Source: DAOUAM01 sp034433305 (GTDB taxonomy: Bacteria > Chloroflexota > Dehalococcoidia > Lucifugimonadales > DAOUAM01). Taken from it: DNA of 16,755 nt. Each line of letters opens with the position of its first letter. The stretch's first letter is position 1. This document shows positions 15,882 through 16,755 of the stretch, one piece after another. A model generated the notes under the pieces. That model ran no database searches. It was given only the letters and a program-made list of their open reading frames with translations, and was not told where the DNA came from. The position numbers and the translations under genes were made by a program. Location: contig DAOUAM010000092.1 of assembly GCA_034433305.1 (NCBI GenBank), positions 1 through 16,755 of the forward strand, written 5' to 3'.

Positions 15882-15920
15882 CAATGGTGGCCCATCCACC
15901 CGAGGGATGGGCCACCATTG
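15882..15920 (-). other. 16-bp perfect stem-loop, cassette 3 intercistronic gap
   Basis: CAATGGTGGCCCATCC (15882-15897) is exactly complementary to GGATGGGCCACCATTG (15905-15920) around a seven-base loop. It starts 153 bases after the receptor stop and 52 bases before the DppB-like ATG. No T run follows on the minus strand. Likely a receptor-mRNA stabiliser or attenuator. Confidence 0.75.
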
Positions 15921-16073
15921 GCGATCCCTGCTGGCCCTACATCTGGTCAAGGGCTAAACTACCTGTCCGTGGGCCTTCGGCATGACCATGGGGCGCTTGC
16001 GAGAGGCCTGGGCTCATACACGGCCAAGTCCAAGCCGCTCAGAGGAGTTGGGCTGAGCAACAGCCTTTACTGG

Positions 16074-16755
16074 CTATCTGGCCGGGACTATTTCCTCCAT
16101 GTTATTGAAACTTGCCACGACAGAGGTGCGCATGGGCCATTCCTTGATGGACTTGGGGTTCCACATGACACCGGCTGGTACTGCAACTATACCAGGCGCC
16201 AGCATCCAGTTGTACATGTAGTCCACCCACTCATTGGTCATCTGTATGCGCTTGACCACGTCGGGTTCGACTGCCTGCTTCCTGAACTGCTCGGCGATCC
16301 AGGGGCTTTCGAAGCCGCAACTAAAACCGCCCCGTGTCATAGTAGTCATGACCAGGCCCTTGGGCCAGTCCCAGGGCATGTTGTCACGGCCCTCGTCGCA
16401 GCTAGTAATCCAGGGTATGGTATTGGTGCGACCCACCACGGTGGGGCGGAAGGCAGCGTAGGCATACTTCAGGACTTCAGTCTGGATACCGACGGCCCCC
16501 CACATGCCAGCTACTGCATCCCCGATCTCGCCCGGGAAGGAGGCCCCACCTCCAAACTCGGGCCCGATGTACAGAGCTGTGCTGAACCCGTTGCCAAATG
16601 CAGTCTCTTTCAAGAGTTGCTTGGCTCTGTCCACATCGTAAGGGACCTCCCACTTGCTCTGCCAGTTGGGGTTCCTGATCGAAACGTACTCGATGTGTAC
16701 AGGCCAGCCCAAGCCATCAATGATAGTATCATTGATGGCTTCCTTGTCTATGGCT
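16074..16755 (-). CDS. ABC transporter substrate-binding protein, family 5 (cassette 3; N-terminal part beyond the right edge)
   Basis: The C-terminal 226 residues are visible; the frame is open to the edge, where it reads AIDKEAIND, matching AIDREGI and AIDRESI of the other two receptors, so no start codon should be placed inside the window. Seen: the C-x26-C pair (codons 16398-16400 and 16317-16319) at the same spacing as in cassette 1, MPWDWP (matching TPLDWP), and WMLAPGIVAVP (matching WQLYSGVAQQP). The C-x5-C pair of receptors 1 and 2 is absent here. First gene of cassette 3, with permeases and an enolase-family enzyme downstream. Its signal peptide and any tether lie outside the window. 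Confidence 0.9.
   Translation of the reverse strand, partial: AIDKEAINDTIIDGLGWPVHIEYVSIRNPNWQSKWEVPYDVDRAKQLLKETAFGNGFSTALYIGPEFGGGASFPGEIGDAVAGMWGAVGIQTEVLKYAYAAFRPTVVGRTNTIPWITSCDEGRDNMPWDWPKGLVMTTMTRGGFSCGFESPWIAEQFRKQAVEPDVVKRIQMTNEWVDYMYNWMLAPGIVAVPAGVMWNPKSIKEWPMRTSVVASFNNMEEIVPAR

Noticed and set aside
1..16755. CRISPR arrays, tRNA or rRNA genes, insertion sequences, integrases or attachment sites.
   Set aside because: I found no regularly spaced repeats, no T-arm or rRNA-like sequence and no transposase or integrase motifs. The repeated cassettes are diverged paralogues, not recent mobile copies.

Overview
The window looks like a stretch of a GC-rich (roughly 60% by eye) bacterial chromosome, most likely Chloroflexota, perhaps Dehalococcoidia/SAR202. 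This is inferred from lipoproteins with a Cys-Gly-Ala-Ala-Glu mature end followed by long Pro/Thr/Gln/Ala linkers, from stacked peptide-type ABC importer cassettes, and from an enolase-superfamily enzyme next to one of them. No rRNA or tRNA is present to confirm the taxonomy.

Layout, left to right. (1) 1-1327, minus strand: a ThiF/MoeB-type adenylyltransferase followed by a cysteine synthase cut by the left edge. The synthase most resembles mycobacterial CysM, so the pair suggests cysteine synthesis from a sulfur-carrier thiocarboxylate. (2) 1328-2251: 924 bases with no convincing gene, but with a strong minus-strand terminator and a run of hairpins, possibly a structured RNA. (3) 2252-3691, plus strand: trehalose-6-phosphate synthase (otsA), the only plus-strand gene. 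(4) 3704-16755, minus strand: three tandem peptide/nickel-type ABC importer cassettes, each ordered substrate-binding lipoprotein, DppB-like permease, DppC-like permease, and none with an ATPase gene. Cassette 1 is 7741-3704, cassette 2 is 12515-8240 and cassette 3 runs from the right edge to 13943. An enolase-superfamily enzyme (13831-12665) lies directly downstream of cassette 3 and is probably co-transcribed with it.

How it works together. Each cassette should supply one lipid-anchored receptor and one permease heterodimer; the ATPases must come from elsewhere. Each receptor gene is separated from its permease genes by a gap with a strong stem-loop, a usual arrangement for keeping receptor mRNA more abundant than permease mRNA. 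Cassette 2 ends in a textbook intrinsic terminator. Cassette 1 runs head-on into otsA with 12 bases between the stop codons. The enolase-family enzyme suggests the cassette 3 ligand may be a carboxylate such as a sugar acid rather than a peptide. Most of the content is known families; the less ordinary points are the possible RNA upstream of moeB, a ten-codon ORF overlapping the cassette 2 receptor start, and the reciprocal loss of cysteine pairs among the three receptors.
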